30,289 bases of DNA, from positions 1 through 30,289 of IMG/VR virus record IMGVR_UViG_3300015372_000014. The stretch is one strand, 5' to 3'. The first letter of the stretch is position 1, and the number at the start of each line of letters is the position of its first letter. Made by a program: the position numbers and the translations under genes. Below are positions 7,682-16,066 of this stretch, piece by piece. Source of the stretch: a virus. The notes under the pieces were generated by a model that was given only the letters and a program-made list of their open reading frames with translations, did not search any database and was not told the origin of the DNA.

Positions 7682-8911
7682 GTGGTTGCGACAACCGGCT
7701 ACAAAGCTGCTTTAGAGACTAATGGCACGCAAATCTCTTATGGCATTGAAGCCGCATGGGGAACAGCGGCGGGGCAATTTCAAGCGATACGCACTGTATC
7801 GAGCACCCTCGCAGGTGCCCGCACCACGCAACGACCGTCGGAAATCACCAGCACGCGCGAGGCGGCACAAGAGGTAACCACGCAGATCACTGCGGGTGGG
7901 ACCATAAACTACGCGTTCAGTTCAACAACGTTCGACGATATCGTGTTTGCCAACGTGCTGCAGAATGAGTGGGGTTCAACGATCTCCATCAATGGCTCGA
8001 GCGGTGACATCACACTGACCATATCCTCTGGCATGGCGACGCTATCGTCCTCCACGCCGGGTAAGTTCGTCGGGCTGATCAATAAGCAGTGGATCCGTCT
8101 GCTTGGCTTCTCGCTTGGCGCGACGCTGACCGATGGAACTGTCGCCAACAATGGTTGGTGGTTTATCGACAATCGCGGATCCAGCCCGGATAATGTCCTA
8201 AGCTTGATCGGTCCTAATCTGGCATCGGCGGTAACCGAAACGCCTACGGGATCGGCGGCGAAAGTGCGTGGCTGCACAATTAAGAACGCATCGGTATGTC
8301 GGACCTTCTTCTTGGAGCAGAAGCTGGATACCGCGTTGTTTTTACAATATCCGGGATCGTATGCGGCACGCGCGACACTGACCGGAGGGCTTGGAGCGTT
8401 CACCACCGGAACCGTCGACTTGGTAGCCAAGACCGAACAGAAAGCCACATCGTCATCATCGACCGGCGCGGTGCTCGCAGCACCAACCGGAAGGGTGATT
8501 GATCCGGTCGGCGGCTTCATTGGCGCATTTTGGAACGGCGCCGTCTTGGGCACCTGCGTCGAGAACTTCGCCATCACGATGGAGAACACTGGCGCGGCAT
8601 CGGAATTCTGCATGGGTGATACCGCAGCGCACGGCATCCTGACGGGGACTTTTACCGCAAGCGGAACGATGAGATGCTACTTCAACGACTTTACGCTGTT
8701 CGATAACGTTCTAACTGAAACTACCGGTGAATTGTCTTTCCTGCTTAAGGACTCCACCGGCTATTCCTATGCCTTCACCTTCCTCGATGCGCGGTTGAAC
8801 GGCCGGATTGTAATCGGCGGACCCGGGCAACCGGTCTCGGCCGAATACACCATCTCGGGCGGCCCGACCACTGCTGGCACGTTCGTCATCGATAGGATGG
8901 CCGCTTCGTAA
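7682..8911 (+). CDS. Major tail tube protein (409 aa)
   Basis: Forms the tail tube by stacking of hexameric rings. The N-terminal half reads like the Phage_tube_2 family: YGIEAAWGTAAGQFQAIR, then LAGARTTQRPSEI, and an AAQEVTTQITAGGTINYAFSS stretch before the TTFDDIVFANVLQ helix. The C-terminal half has alternating strands ending with SAEYTISGGPTTAGTF, usual for tube subunits. The GTG at 7682 is chosen because GGAGGG (7669-7674) lies 7 bases upstream; the ATG at 7677 is out of frame and reaches a stop after twelve codons. At 409 residues it is on the long side for the family. The gene stands alone between a hairpin-bearing leader and a strong intrinsic terminator, fitting a need for much more of this protein than of its neighbours. 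Confidence 0.8.
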   Translation: MVATTGYKAALETNGTQISYGIEAAWGTAAGQFQAIRTVSSTLAGARTTQRPSEITSTREAAQEVTTQITAGGTINYAFSSTTFDDIVFANVLQNEWGSTISINGSSGDITLTISSGMATLSSSTPGKFVGLINKQWIRLLGFSLGATLTDGTVANNGWWFIDNRGSSPDNVLSLIGPNLASAVTETPTGSAAKVRGCTIKNASVCRTFFLEQKLDTALFLQYPGSYAARATLTGGLGAFTTGTVDLVAKTEQKATSSSSTGAVLAAPTGRVIDPVGGFIGAFWNGAVLGTCVENFAITMENTGAASEFCMGDTAAHGILTGTFTASGTMRCYFNDFTLFDNVLTETTGELSFLLKDSTGYSYAFTFLDARLNGRIVIGGPGQPVSAEYTISGGPTTAGTFVIDRMAAS

Positions 8912-8986
8912 TCGAATGGTTGCCCTCGGCTGGGGGCGATCAAGGGCGGTGAAGGTTTCCTCCCCATCGGAAGACGGACCCGCCTG

Positions 8987-9029
8987 GGCGCGGTGGTAAG
9001 CCGGGGGGCCTCGCCACCGCGCCTTTCTT
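8987..9029 (+). terminator. Intrinsic terminator after the tail tube gene
   Basis: GGCGCGGTGG (8987-8996) pairs perfectly with CCACCGCGCC (9014-9023) across a 17-base loop, and is followed at once by TTTCTT (9024-9029). It would stop or reduce transcription between the abundant tube protein and the tail assembly chaperone. It also shows that the ATG at 9030, which touches the T-tract, is a poor start for the next gene. Confidence 0.85.
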
Positions 9030-9050
9030 ATGTTCAACAGGAGAATATGC

Positions 9051-9524
9051 TTGGTTAAGCTATCAGACTTCGTTACGGATCCTCGAGCAATGCTCGATGG
9101 CATGTGGGTCAGGGTAGACCCAGCGAAATACGGCGAGTTGGAAATCCTATCCTGCGGCTTTACCGACGAGATGCTGGACGCCCGCGCTGAACTGGAATGG
9201 GCGGCGGCCGATAGGCTCGGGGTTGATCGCAATCGGTTGCCTAACGCCGAACAGCGACAGGTCAACGCCATCCTGCTGGAGCGCTATCTGATCAAGGACA
9301 TTCGTGGCCTTGAGGATGATGACGGCAAGCCGATCAGCGTCGAGCAGTTCCATCGCTTCATGCATCAGCCGGGTTATGAGAACCTGTCTAACGCTGCGTG
9401 GCAGGCAGCGCGGCGCATTTCGACCACCACCGCCAAGCAGATGGAATCCGCCCTGGGAAACTCACTGAAGCCCTCAATCAAGAACTCGAATGGGGCCCCT
9501 TTAGGCGCAAATACCAAGGCATAA
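9051..9524 (+). CDS. Tail assembly chaperone, short (unshifted) form
   Basis: Counterpart of lambda gpG: a helical chaperone that coats the tape measure protein and recruits tube subunits. It follows the tube gene and precedes the tape measure gene, as in most siphoviruses. The sequence is acidic/helical, with ILSCGFTDEMLDARAELEW and EQRQVNAILLERYLIKDIRG, then a segment around FHRFMHQPGYENLSNAAWQ. The frame can open at ATG 9030, but that codon abuts the terminator T-tract; the TTG at 9051 lies 6 bases after AGGAGA (9039-9044) and gives a natural N-terminus M-V-K-L-S-D-F. The unshifted product is 157 residues. A GGGAAAC heptamer 63 bases before the stop allows -1 shifting into the overlapping frame that ends at 9829. 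Confidence 0.75.
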   Translation: MVKLSDFVTDPRAMLDGMWVRVDPAKYGELEILSCGFTDEMLDARAELEWAAADRLGVDRNRLPNAEQRQVNAILLERYLIKDIRGLEDDDGKPISVEQFHRFMHQPGYENLSNAAWQAARRISTTTAKQMESALGNSLKPSIKNSNGAPLGANTKA

Positions 9525-9829
9525 TTCCTGAGGCCGAGCTGCCGCAGAAGCCCGACGTGCACCCGCGCTGGGTTTGGATATGGCGGGTGTGGCACCGGCT
9601 GTCTCCTGACCAACCGTATCATGGCGGCGGCATGGGACCTCCGGTTCCGGGCAATATACCGTGGCGTGATCTTCGATTGTGGGCTGATACGCACGACCTG
9701 ACGCGGGGGCAGTTCATGATGCTGGATGTCTGTGTCCGCAAAATGGATGAAGCATATCGAGACTGGGTGCGAACGCGTCAGGAGCGCGAGCAAGAGATCA
9801 CCAAAGAACAGCAGCGCAAGGCTCGCTAA
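9398..9829 (+). CDS. Frameshift extension of the tail assembly chaperone (GT-like product)
   Basis: This frame is open from GTG 9398 but is probably not initiated on its own: it lies in the -1 frame relative to the chaperone and overlaps its last 127 bases. A shift at GGGAAAC (9455-9461) would join residue 137 of the chaperone directly to LTEALNQELEWGPFRRK and continue to the stop at 9827-9829, giving a fusion of about 259 residues, as in lambda gpGT. The extension contains a Trp/Pro-rich part (HPRWVWIWRVWHRLSPDQP, then GPPVPGNIPWRDLRLWAD) and a strongly charged C-terminal helix (RTRQEREQEITKEQQRKAR), fitting a domain that contacts tube subunits or tape measure. Coding coordinates of the fusion are best written as 9051-9461 joined to 9461-9829. 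Confidence 0.75.
   Translation: MAGSAAHFDHHRQADGIRPGKLTEALNQELEWGPFRRKYQGIIPEAELPQKPDVHPRWVWIWRVWHRLSPDQPYHGGGMGPPVPGNIPWRDLRLWADTHDLTRGQFMMLDVCVRKMDEAYRDWVRTRQEREQEITKEQQRKAR
9455..9461 (+). other. -1 programmed frameshift slippery site GGGAAAC
   Basis: In the chaperone frame the heptamer reads G GGA AAC, a canonical X-XXY-YYZ site (lambda uses GGGAAAG). After slippage the ribosome enters exactly the frame of the downstream extension. The self-complementary GGGGCCCC 30 bases downstream (9492-9499) may help form a stimulatory structure, which I could not fold. Confidence 0.8.
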
Positions 9830-10486
9830 GTGGCCCAGCTGGGTGATGCGCTGCGTAAGCAGATCGTGAGAGTCAAACTCAATGGTCCGATCTCACCCAG
9901 GCAACTTGGTAGACTGGCGGGAACCATCGCCAAGACACGGCATGCGGCGCTGGTCGCTGATGGCAAACTTCCTGAGGCGAACATTCGCTTCGTCGATGGG
10001 GTTCAGGGTGCGCCGGAAACCTCCGTCAAGATTTCCGTGGGAAAACCAGGGATCATCCGATACGAAGGATCGTCGCTATCCCAGGCTGTAGCCTACGCCC
10101 TGAAGGCCGCGCGCGAGGCGTCGCAGCGCATCAGCCGATCCGGAACCTATGCGGCGTCTTGGCGCATCTTCGTCAATGGCCAGGAGGTCATCGATGAAGC
10201 GCGCATTCCTCCTAATGCGCAAGAAGCCATCGTGGTGAACATAACGCCGTATTCGCGATTCCTCGAACAGGCCATCGGGCGAGGCATGAAACGCGCCCCT
10301 TACCTGATCACCGAGATCGTGACGCGGGCCACCAAGTCACAGTTCTCCGGTCTCATGGTCAGCCGTAGGTTCGTGTCGTTGTCCGGCGCGTCCAGCAACC
10401 GGTTCCCAGTGCCGTATCATGTCGAGCGCCTCGGCGGCGCCGAAATGCTTTATCCAGCCGTTGTTCTATCAATGAAGGGGGTCTGA
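9830..10486 (+). CDS. Hypothetical virion protein between chaperone and tape measure (218 aa)
   Basis: Not recognised with confidence. The GTG start follows the previous TAA without a gap, so translation is probably coupled. The N-terminal part is basic and helical (GDALRKQIVRVKLNG, RQLGRLAGTIAKTRHAALVADG); a middle region has KISVGKPGIIRYEGSSLSQAV and AASWRIFVNGQEVIDEARIP; the C-terminal third has TPYSRFLEQAIGRGMKRAPYLITEI followed by a basic stretch. The last motif faintly recalls HK97 gp10-type neck/tail-completion proteins, but such genes normally precede the tube gene, so I do not assign it. No signal peptide or membrane segment. It ends just before the tape measure start region (TGATG overlap with a nine-codon mini-frame). 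Confidence 0.75.
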   Translation: MAQLGDALRKQIVRVKLNGPISPRQLGRLAGTIAKTRHAALVADGKLPEANIRFVDGVQGAPETSVKISVGKPGIIRYEGSSLSQAVAYALKAAREASQRISRSGTYAASWRIFVNGQEVIDEARIPPNAQEAIVVNITPYSRFLEQAIGRGMKRAPYLITEIVTRATKSQFSGLMVSRRFVSLSGASSNRFPVPYHVERLGGAEMLYPAVVLSMKGV

Positions 10487-10515
10487 TGCAGAACATTGAT
10501 CCCCTGGCGACCTAA
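10486..10515 (+). other. Possible nine-codon mini-cistron before the tape measure gene
   Basis: ATG at 10486 overlaps the previous stop (TGATG), has GAAGGGGG (10473-10480) 5 bases upstream, and reads MQNIDPLAT then TAA at 10513-10515, one base before the tape measure ATG at 10517. The tape measure ATG itself has no clear Shine-Dalgarno sequence, so re-initiation after this mini-frame may be how it is translated. This is inference; an in-frame TTG at 10496 is another possible tape measure start. Confidence 0.35.
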
Positions 10516-10516
10516 G

Positions 10517-13500
10517 ATGTCCGGCACATTCCAAAGTGGCACATACACCGAAACGTATCAATTCGTCGGCGAGTTCGTCGATCGGGTAACTGCGCCCGCT
10601 GATCAGGCCAGTGTATCGCTGGATAACGTCGGCACGGCGGCAACCGATATGGGAGCGCAGGTTAAGGCCGCAACCGATGCGGTTGACGCAGGCTTCCAAA
10701 AGGTGGGCGCTTCTGCTACTGCGTCGGCCAGGGGCTTTAATGTCCTGCAGCGGGCCATCGATCCACTCGGTGCACAGTTACGTGTCGCGGAAAACAATCT
10801 CTCACGGCTGAATACGAGGATAGCAGAGGGAGGCGCGGACCTAAACAAGTATGCATCACTGCTGCCTCTCGCCATATCGCGAGTTGATGAATTAAGAAAG
10901 CGCCACGACGAACTTGCGCAGTCTCTCAAGAGTTCCGCTCAAGCAGCGCTGAATCAGACCTTGGGCATAAAACTCCCAGGATCGGACGAGGATTACAAGG
11001 CTCGCGCGGCTGATATCCAGGCATATGGCAACTCGCTCGATGCGTTACGGGCAAAATTCAATCCAGTATTCGCGCTATCGAAACAATATGAGAATACGCT
11101 AAACGAGATAGCCAAAGCACAGAAGGTCGGCGCCCTCAGCACGAATGAAGTCACGGCCGCCCAGGAGAAGGCAAGACTAAATTTCGTTGCCGCTACCCAG
11201 GCGGCCGAGGTCCATGATCGGGTAATGACCGTTCTCGACAGTAGGAACCGCCAGGTCTCACAAGGCCTGCGAATTATGTCGCTGCAGTGGATTGATCTTG
11301 TCCAAGGCATCGGCAGCGGCATGCCAATTTGGCAAACCCTGGTTCAGCAAGGCGGCCAAGTCTACCAGGTAGCGCAATTGATGAACGTCGGATTTCGTGA
11401 CGTGGGGACCTATCTTGCCAACCTAGTCTCTCCTGGGAAGCTTGCGGTCACCAGTATCGTCGCGGTCGGCGCTGCACTGGGCGCGATGGCTATCTATGCA
11501 GAGTCGACCAACCGCAGGCTGGGGGAATTGCGCGCCGAGCTATCGGCGTCGCGCGCTGACTTCGAGACCATGGCGAAGGACGTCGAAAAGTCTGCCCGCC
11601 AGGTAGCGCGGGCAACCACGGCGTCGTTCAAAGAGGCCAGTGAGGCGGCGCAGACGATCGGCAGCACCCGGGCGTTCACCGGCACGCAGCAGGACCTCGC
11701 TGATCTGACAAAGACGGCGGTCGATCTGGCCAAGGTCATGGGCACCGACATTCCAGCCGCGAGCAAGCTGTTGGCACAGGCCATGACCAACCCGGCGGCG
11801 GCACTAAAGACGCTGTCTGAGGGGGAAAAGCCGCTACAGACGGTAACGGTCGCGCTGCGGCTGCAGGTCGATGAACTGGTCAGGGTCGGCAAGTTCGCCG
11901 AGGCGGCCAAGCTGGCAGTCGATGCACTGAAGGCATCCAGCAGCGAAGCCCCCAAGCAAATGACGCCGCTGCAGAACGCCCTGCATCAGTTATCCGAAGC
12001 GCTCAGCACGGTGGGCGAGGACGGCAGGTCGTTCTCGAAGGTGATGGGAGAAGCCTTCACCGACGCGGCGGCGGCGGTGATTGGCTTTGCCGCCAAGGCG
12101 ATCAACGCCCTGCGCGATTTCCGCGATTATCTCGCCAAGCCGTCGCCAAATGTTAAGCAATCCCTCGGCATCGGCGAAGTCGGTGAGTTCGGGCAGGTTA
12201 ATCCGACGCTACAAATGACGCCGGGGGGTGGGATCAGCGTCAGCAACATCAACCCCACGGCGCTGCAATATCGGCTACAGGCGCAATTTCCGTCGCTGTT
12301 CACGCAGGGCGGAAGCCCACTGCTCGGTCCAAACGTCCCGGGGCAGGGACAGGCCGTCGGCCTCATGCAGTTGATGCCGGGGACCTATGGCGGATTGGGC
12401 TACTCCAGGGACGCCGTGACCTCAACGGCGGGCGGCAATCTCGCCGCTGGCCTGAACTACATCAACCAACTCTATGGCGGCGGACAGCGCGGCGCGTCGG
12501 AGATTTCCAACATCTATGGCGGTGCTACCAGCCCAAGCGCGCAAGCCGCCCGAGCGTCCGCCATCGGCTCCGCCGATATCAGCAAGCTGCCATCCGATGT
12601 GGTGGGCGGGATCGAATTCATCGGCCAGATATTCGGCTGGCCCGATTGGTTGATTAAGCTCGCCAAGCAGACGGCCTACGTCGAAAGCCATGGACAACAG
12701 TTTTCTGGCGGGGAGACGGGTGGCGGGTTGGGCGCGACTGCCCCGGCCGATCGTCGCAGCGCTGCAGCGAGCATCTATGGCGGCGGGCAGGATGAAGCCG
12801 CTGCCATGCGGGGCATCGAGGCCGCTAAAGATATAAAGCTGCAAGCCGACGAAGTTAAGCGGCTCACGCTTATTCTGGATGACCTGACTGCGGCACGTCA
12901 GAAGGCGCGTGACGATAAAAACGTAACAGAAGAAAAGCGCCTGACCGATGCGATCACGGTCCAGAAGGACGCGGTCGCCAACGCCGAGAATGTCCTACGG
13001 AAGGAGACGCAGGCCCTCCAGGATCAAGCCAAGGTTGCTGGCATCGTCGGCCAGGCCAACAAGGAACTGGCGCAGATCTATATAGCGGCAGCGCGGGCAC
13101 GCGAAGCCGGTCGTGGCGCCACCGATGCGCAAGTGCAGGAGCAAGTCGCCGCCCTTACCGAGAAGCAGAACTCGGCGTTTAAAGATCAGAATGCAATTCT
13201 AGATCAGACGATTGCCGCAAATAATGCAGTTGCTGCATCGTGGGAGAATGGTGCTGTCGAAGCTGCTAAGGCCACCGCAAAGGCCGAAGCGCACAAGCAG
13301 GTGATGGATACTCTGGCCACATCAACGCATGATGTCGCTGCAGCCGAGGATGAACGCACGAAGAAAATCCTTGAGGCTGCGTCGGGCCAGGAAAAGCTTA
13401 ATGCGACGAAGGAAGCGTCGCAAATCCGCGATCAGATCGGCCTCATCCAACTCGAATCACAGACGCTTGGGGAAAACAACGACCAACGCGCATTGGCCAT

Positions 13501-16066
13501 TCAGCATCGTAAAGACGAAATCGATGTGATGAACCAATACGCCCACAGATCCGAGGAAGAGCGCGCGGCAATAGTGGCTAATCGCGACGCGCTGGCACAA
13601 TCAACTCAGGCCCTGCGGAACCAGACGCGAGACGTAGATACCGTCGCCAATTCGTTCCTCTCCGCCTTCGATACAATCGGCAATGCCATCACCGAGGCCT
13701 TTGTCCAAGGCAGCGCGAGTGCCGTCAACTTCGGCAACGTGATGAAAAGCGTTGTGTCGGCGATTATCCAGCAGTTCCTCCGGCTTGCGGTCATCAACCC
13801 GATCATCAATTCGCTGTTCGGAGGCATTGGTGGCCAATCACTACCCGTGCTTGGCGGAGTGCTCGGCTCAGTGGTCGGTGGCGGCACCGGGATAGCGGAA
13901 GGCGGCACAGGTAGCAGTGGCTTCGGCGGCTTATTGCAGATCGGCGGTTTGGCCTCGCAGGGTTACAGTCTGTTCGGCGGTGGCGGCGGCCTCGGCAACA
14001 TATTCTCCGGCACCGGCTTTCTTGGATCAGGCGGCGCCGCAGCCAATTTTCTCGCCACGCCGTTGTTTGGCTCGGTGTCCGGCGCTGCCACCAATTCGGC
14101 GCTTGCGGCTTCTGGTTTCGGCATAGGTGGTGCGCCGGGCGTAGCGACGGCTGGAGCCTATACCGCGGCGGGTGGCTCCATTCCGCTGACCATAGGCGGA
14201 GCGGCTACGGGCCTCGGTCTCGGCTTCGGCCTCGGCAGTCTTGCTGGCGGCCTGCTGCAAAGCTCGCTCGGTAAGACAGGCCCCGGCCCGATGATCGGCG
14301 CTGGACTTGGCGCGGCCGGTGGCCTGGCTGGCGGCGCGCTCGCCGGTGCGGCGGCCGGATCGGTGGTTCCGGTCATCGGCACAATTATCGGTGCCATTGC
14401 AGGCGGGCTGCTAGGCGGCGCACTCGGGCCTAAGCCACCCAGCCCATATTCTGCGACCTTCGTGGGTCTCGGTAACAACGGCTTTCTGGAGGCGTATCCC
14501 GGTCTCTCCGGCAATCAGATCACGCCGTCAAACTACCAGATGGTCGCCAACGAGGTTTCAACCTTCAACCAGAACCTCGGCAATCTTGGCGTGCGGGTTA
14601 GCGGCATATCATCACCACCACCCGCCGGCGCTGCCGGTGGCCTCGGTTTCTTCGGCCAGGCCAAGAATCCCCAGGGTCTAGCGGGCGCCTCAGTCACCGA
14701 CGCATTCTCGAGATTGCGCTTTGGCGCACAGACCACAGGTTATGGCGCCGAAGAGACGGACGTGCTGAACCGTGCGCTCGATCGCACCTTCTCGTCATTC
14801 GCCGAGCTTGCGCCGGTTGTGGAAAAGGTGCGCACGTTCATGGAGCGCACGCTGCCGAGCATGCGGCAATACGGCGAGAACATCGGCTCTCTGCAACAGG
14901 CCATCAATCAGATCTCAGCGGCGTTCAATCCCGCGATTGCGACGGCCCACGATTTAGGCTTCGCCGAGCAGGAACTGACCGACAAGCGCGACGCGCAGAT
15001 CGCCAAGGTTACCGAGCAGGCCAACGCCGCATTCGCTGTGACCCAGCAGGGCTATGCATCGCGTTTTGCCACCGCAGCCGCTGCGCTATCCGGTAACTCC
15101 GCGCAGGTTGCGGCAGCTAATCTGCAAGCCTTCGATCTTCAGTCGAATGCTGAGCGTAAACAACTCACAGATAACCTTACCCAAACGTATGGCGACGCGA
15201 TCAAGACATCGCAGTTCTATGCCGATCAGATCGTCGGCCTCGACCGCGCGTTGGCCGCAGAGAGGTTGGTGATAATCAAAGATGCGGACGCCGCGATACT
15301 CCAGCAGCAACAGCAAGCTGCCGAACAGCAACGGCTATTGGCAGAGGCCGCAGCGCAGGCCGATGTATTGCGGGGTGATCTAAACGCGCGCCTCGCGGCC
15401 GCTCAGGCAACAACGCCAGCAGAGATAACGGCAGCCAATCTCGCTGCCTTCGATCAGCAGGCCAACGCCCAGAGAAAGCAGCTGGCGGACCAATATCAAA
15501 CCCAAGCTTACTATGCCGACCTGTCGGCGCGGTTGGAGACCACGCTCGGGGCAGAGCGTCTCAAAATACAGACGGCCGCGAATGACCAAATCATCCAGCA
15601 GCAACAGCAAGCGATGGAGCAAGCGAAGCAGACCGCGACGGGGTTAGTGACATCGCTGGCGGATTACGTGCGCGGGTTAAAGTTCGGCGGACAATCCCCG
15701 CTCGCTCCTAACCAGCAACTTCTCGAAGCATCGCGGCAATTCGGGGCCGTCGCTGGTGCGGCAATGGCGGGCGACAGTAACTCTTTTGCGAAGCTGCCGT
15801 CATACACGGATGCCTACTTGTCTGCGGCGCGCACAACCTACGGTAGCGGCCTAGGGTATGCTACACTTTTTCAGCAAATTACGGATATATTGGCCTCAGT
15901 TGCCGAGGTTCCTGTAGATATGTTAACAGCCAGTATTTACGTAGTCGAAACTAGAACACAAACCGCTACTTTGGAGGCGGCCATCCAGAATCTCCAGAAT
16001 GAGGTAGCCGGCCTGCGCGGCCAGTTAGCGGCTGGCTCGGCAATGCCAGACCGCCTTGCTGCTTGA
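10517..16066 (+). CDS. Tape measure protein (1849 aa) with transglycosylase-like segment
   Basis: Determines tail length and is ejected into the cell at infection. Residues ~1-250 are coiled-coil rich; ~255-560 resemble the prophage TMP_2 type (LRIMSLQWIDLVQGIGSG, LAQAMTNPAAALKTLSEG). Residues ~600-735 hold lysozyme-like fragments: GLMQLMPGTYGG (G615), NLAAGLNYINQLYGG, and a separate YVESHGQQFSGGE (E723). Residues ~1030-1103 match the lambda tape-measure C-terminal type (VANSFLSAFDTIGNAITEAF, IIQQFLRLAVINPI). About 1107-1305 is a Gly/Ala-zipper hydrophobic region that could insert into membrane. The rest is helical with a tandem duplication rich in Gln. ATG 10517 is preferred over TTG 10496. 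By the rough rule of 0.15 nm per residue the tail would be near 280 nm. Its 3' end overlaps the convergent minus-strand gene by 101 bases. Confidence 0.9.
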   Translation: MSGTFQSGTYTETYQFVGEFVDRVTAPADQASVSLDNVGTAATDMGAQVKAATDAVDAGFQKVGASATASARGFNVLQRAIDPLGAQLRVAENNLSRLNTRIAEGGADLNKYASLLPLAISRVDELRKRHDELAQSLKSSAQAALNQTLGIKLPGSDEDYKARAADIQAYGNSLDALRAKFNPVFALSKQYENTLNEIAKAQKVGALSTNEVTAAQEKARLNFVAATQAAEVHDRVMTVLDSRNRQVSQGLRIMSLQWIDLVQGIGSGMPIWQTLVQQGGQVYQVAQLMNVGFRDVGTYLANLVSPGKLAVTSIVAVGAALGAMAIYAESTNRRLGELRAELSASRADFETMAKDVEKSARQVARATTASFKEASEAAQTIGSTRAFTGTQQDLADLTKTAVDLAKVMGTDIPAASKLLAQAMTNPAAALKTLSEGEKPLQTVTVALRLQVDELVRVGKFAEAAKLAVDALKASSSEAPKQMTPLQNALHQLSEALSTVGEDGRSFSKVMGEAFTDAAAAVIGFAAKAINALRDFRDYLAKPSPNVKQSLGIGEVGEFGQVNPTLQMTPGGGISVSNINPTALQYRLQAQFPSLFTQGGSPLLGPNVPGQGQAVGLMQLMPGTYGGLGYSRDAVTSTAGGNLAAGLNYINQLYGGGQRGASEISNIYGGATSPSAQAARASAIGSADISKLPSDVVGGIEFIGQIFGWPDWLIKLAKQTAYVESHGQQFSGGETGGGLGATAPADRRSAAASIYGGGQDEAAAMRGIEAAKDIKLQADEVKRLTLILDDLTAARQKARDDKNVTEEKRLTDAITVQKDAVANAENVLRKETQALQDQAKVAGIVGQANKELAQIYIAAARAREAGRGATDAQVQEQVAALTEKQNSAFKDQNAILDQTIAANNAVAASWENGAVEAAKATAKAEAHKQVMDTLATSTHDVAAAEDERTKKILEAASGQEKLNATKEASQIRDQIGLIQLESQTLGENNDQRALAIQHRKDEIDVMNQYAHRSEEERAAIVANRDALAQSTQALRNQTRDVDTVANSFLSAFDTIGNAITEAFVQGSASAVNFGNVMKSVVSAIIQQFLRLAVINPIINSLFGGIGGQSLPVLGGVLGSVVGGGTGIAEGGTGSSGFGGLLQIGGLASQGYSLFGGGGGLGNIFSGTGFLGSGGAAANFLATPLFGSVSGAATNSALAASGFGIGGAPGVATAGAYTAAGGSIPLTIGGAATGLGLGFGLGSLAGGLLQSSLGKTGPGPMIGAGLGAAGGLAGGALAGAAAGSVVPVIGTIIGAIAGGLLGGALGPKPPSPYSATFVGLGNNGFLEAYPGLSGNQITPSNYQMVANEVSTFNQNLGNLGVRVSGISSPPPAGAAGGLGFFGQAKNPQGLAGASVTDAFSRLRFGAQTTGYGAEETDVLNRALDRTFSSFAELAPVVEKVRTFMERTLPSMRQYGENIGSLQQAINQISAAFNPAIATAHDLGFAEQELTDKRDAQIAKVTEQANAAFAVTQQGYASRFATAAAALSGNSAQVAAANLQAFDLQSNAERKQLTDNLTQTYGDAIKTSQFYADQIVGLDRALAAERLVIIKDADAAILQQQQQAAEQQRLLAEAAAQADVLRGDLNARLAAAQATTPAEITAANLAAFDQQANAQRKQLADQYQTQAYYADLSARLETTLGAERLKIQTAANDQIIQQQQQAMEQAKQTATGLVTSLADYVRGLKFGGQSPLAPNQQLLEASRQFGAVAGAAMAGDSNSFAKLPSYTDAYLSAARTTYGSGLGYATLFQQITDILASVAEVPVDMLTASIYVVETRTQTATLEAAIQNLQNEVAGLRGQLAAGSAMPDRLAA
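15060..15630 (+). repeat. Tandem duplication in the tape measure C-terminal region
   Basis: Two copies of a ~80-90 residue helical unit (about 15060-15345 and 15385-15630). Both contain A-A-N-L-x-A-F-D-x-Q-x-N-A-x-R-K-Q-L, then an x-x-Y-A-D segment, A-E-R-L-x-I and a poly-Gln run. Copies are clearly diverged, so the duplication is not recent. Confidence 0.7.
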
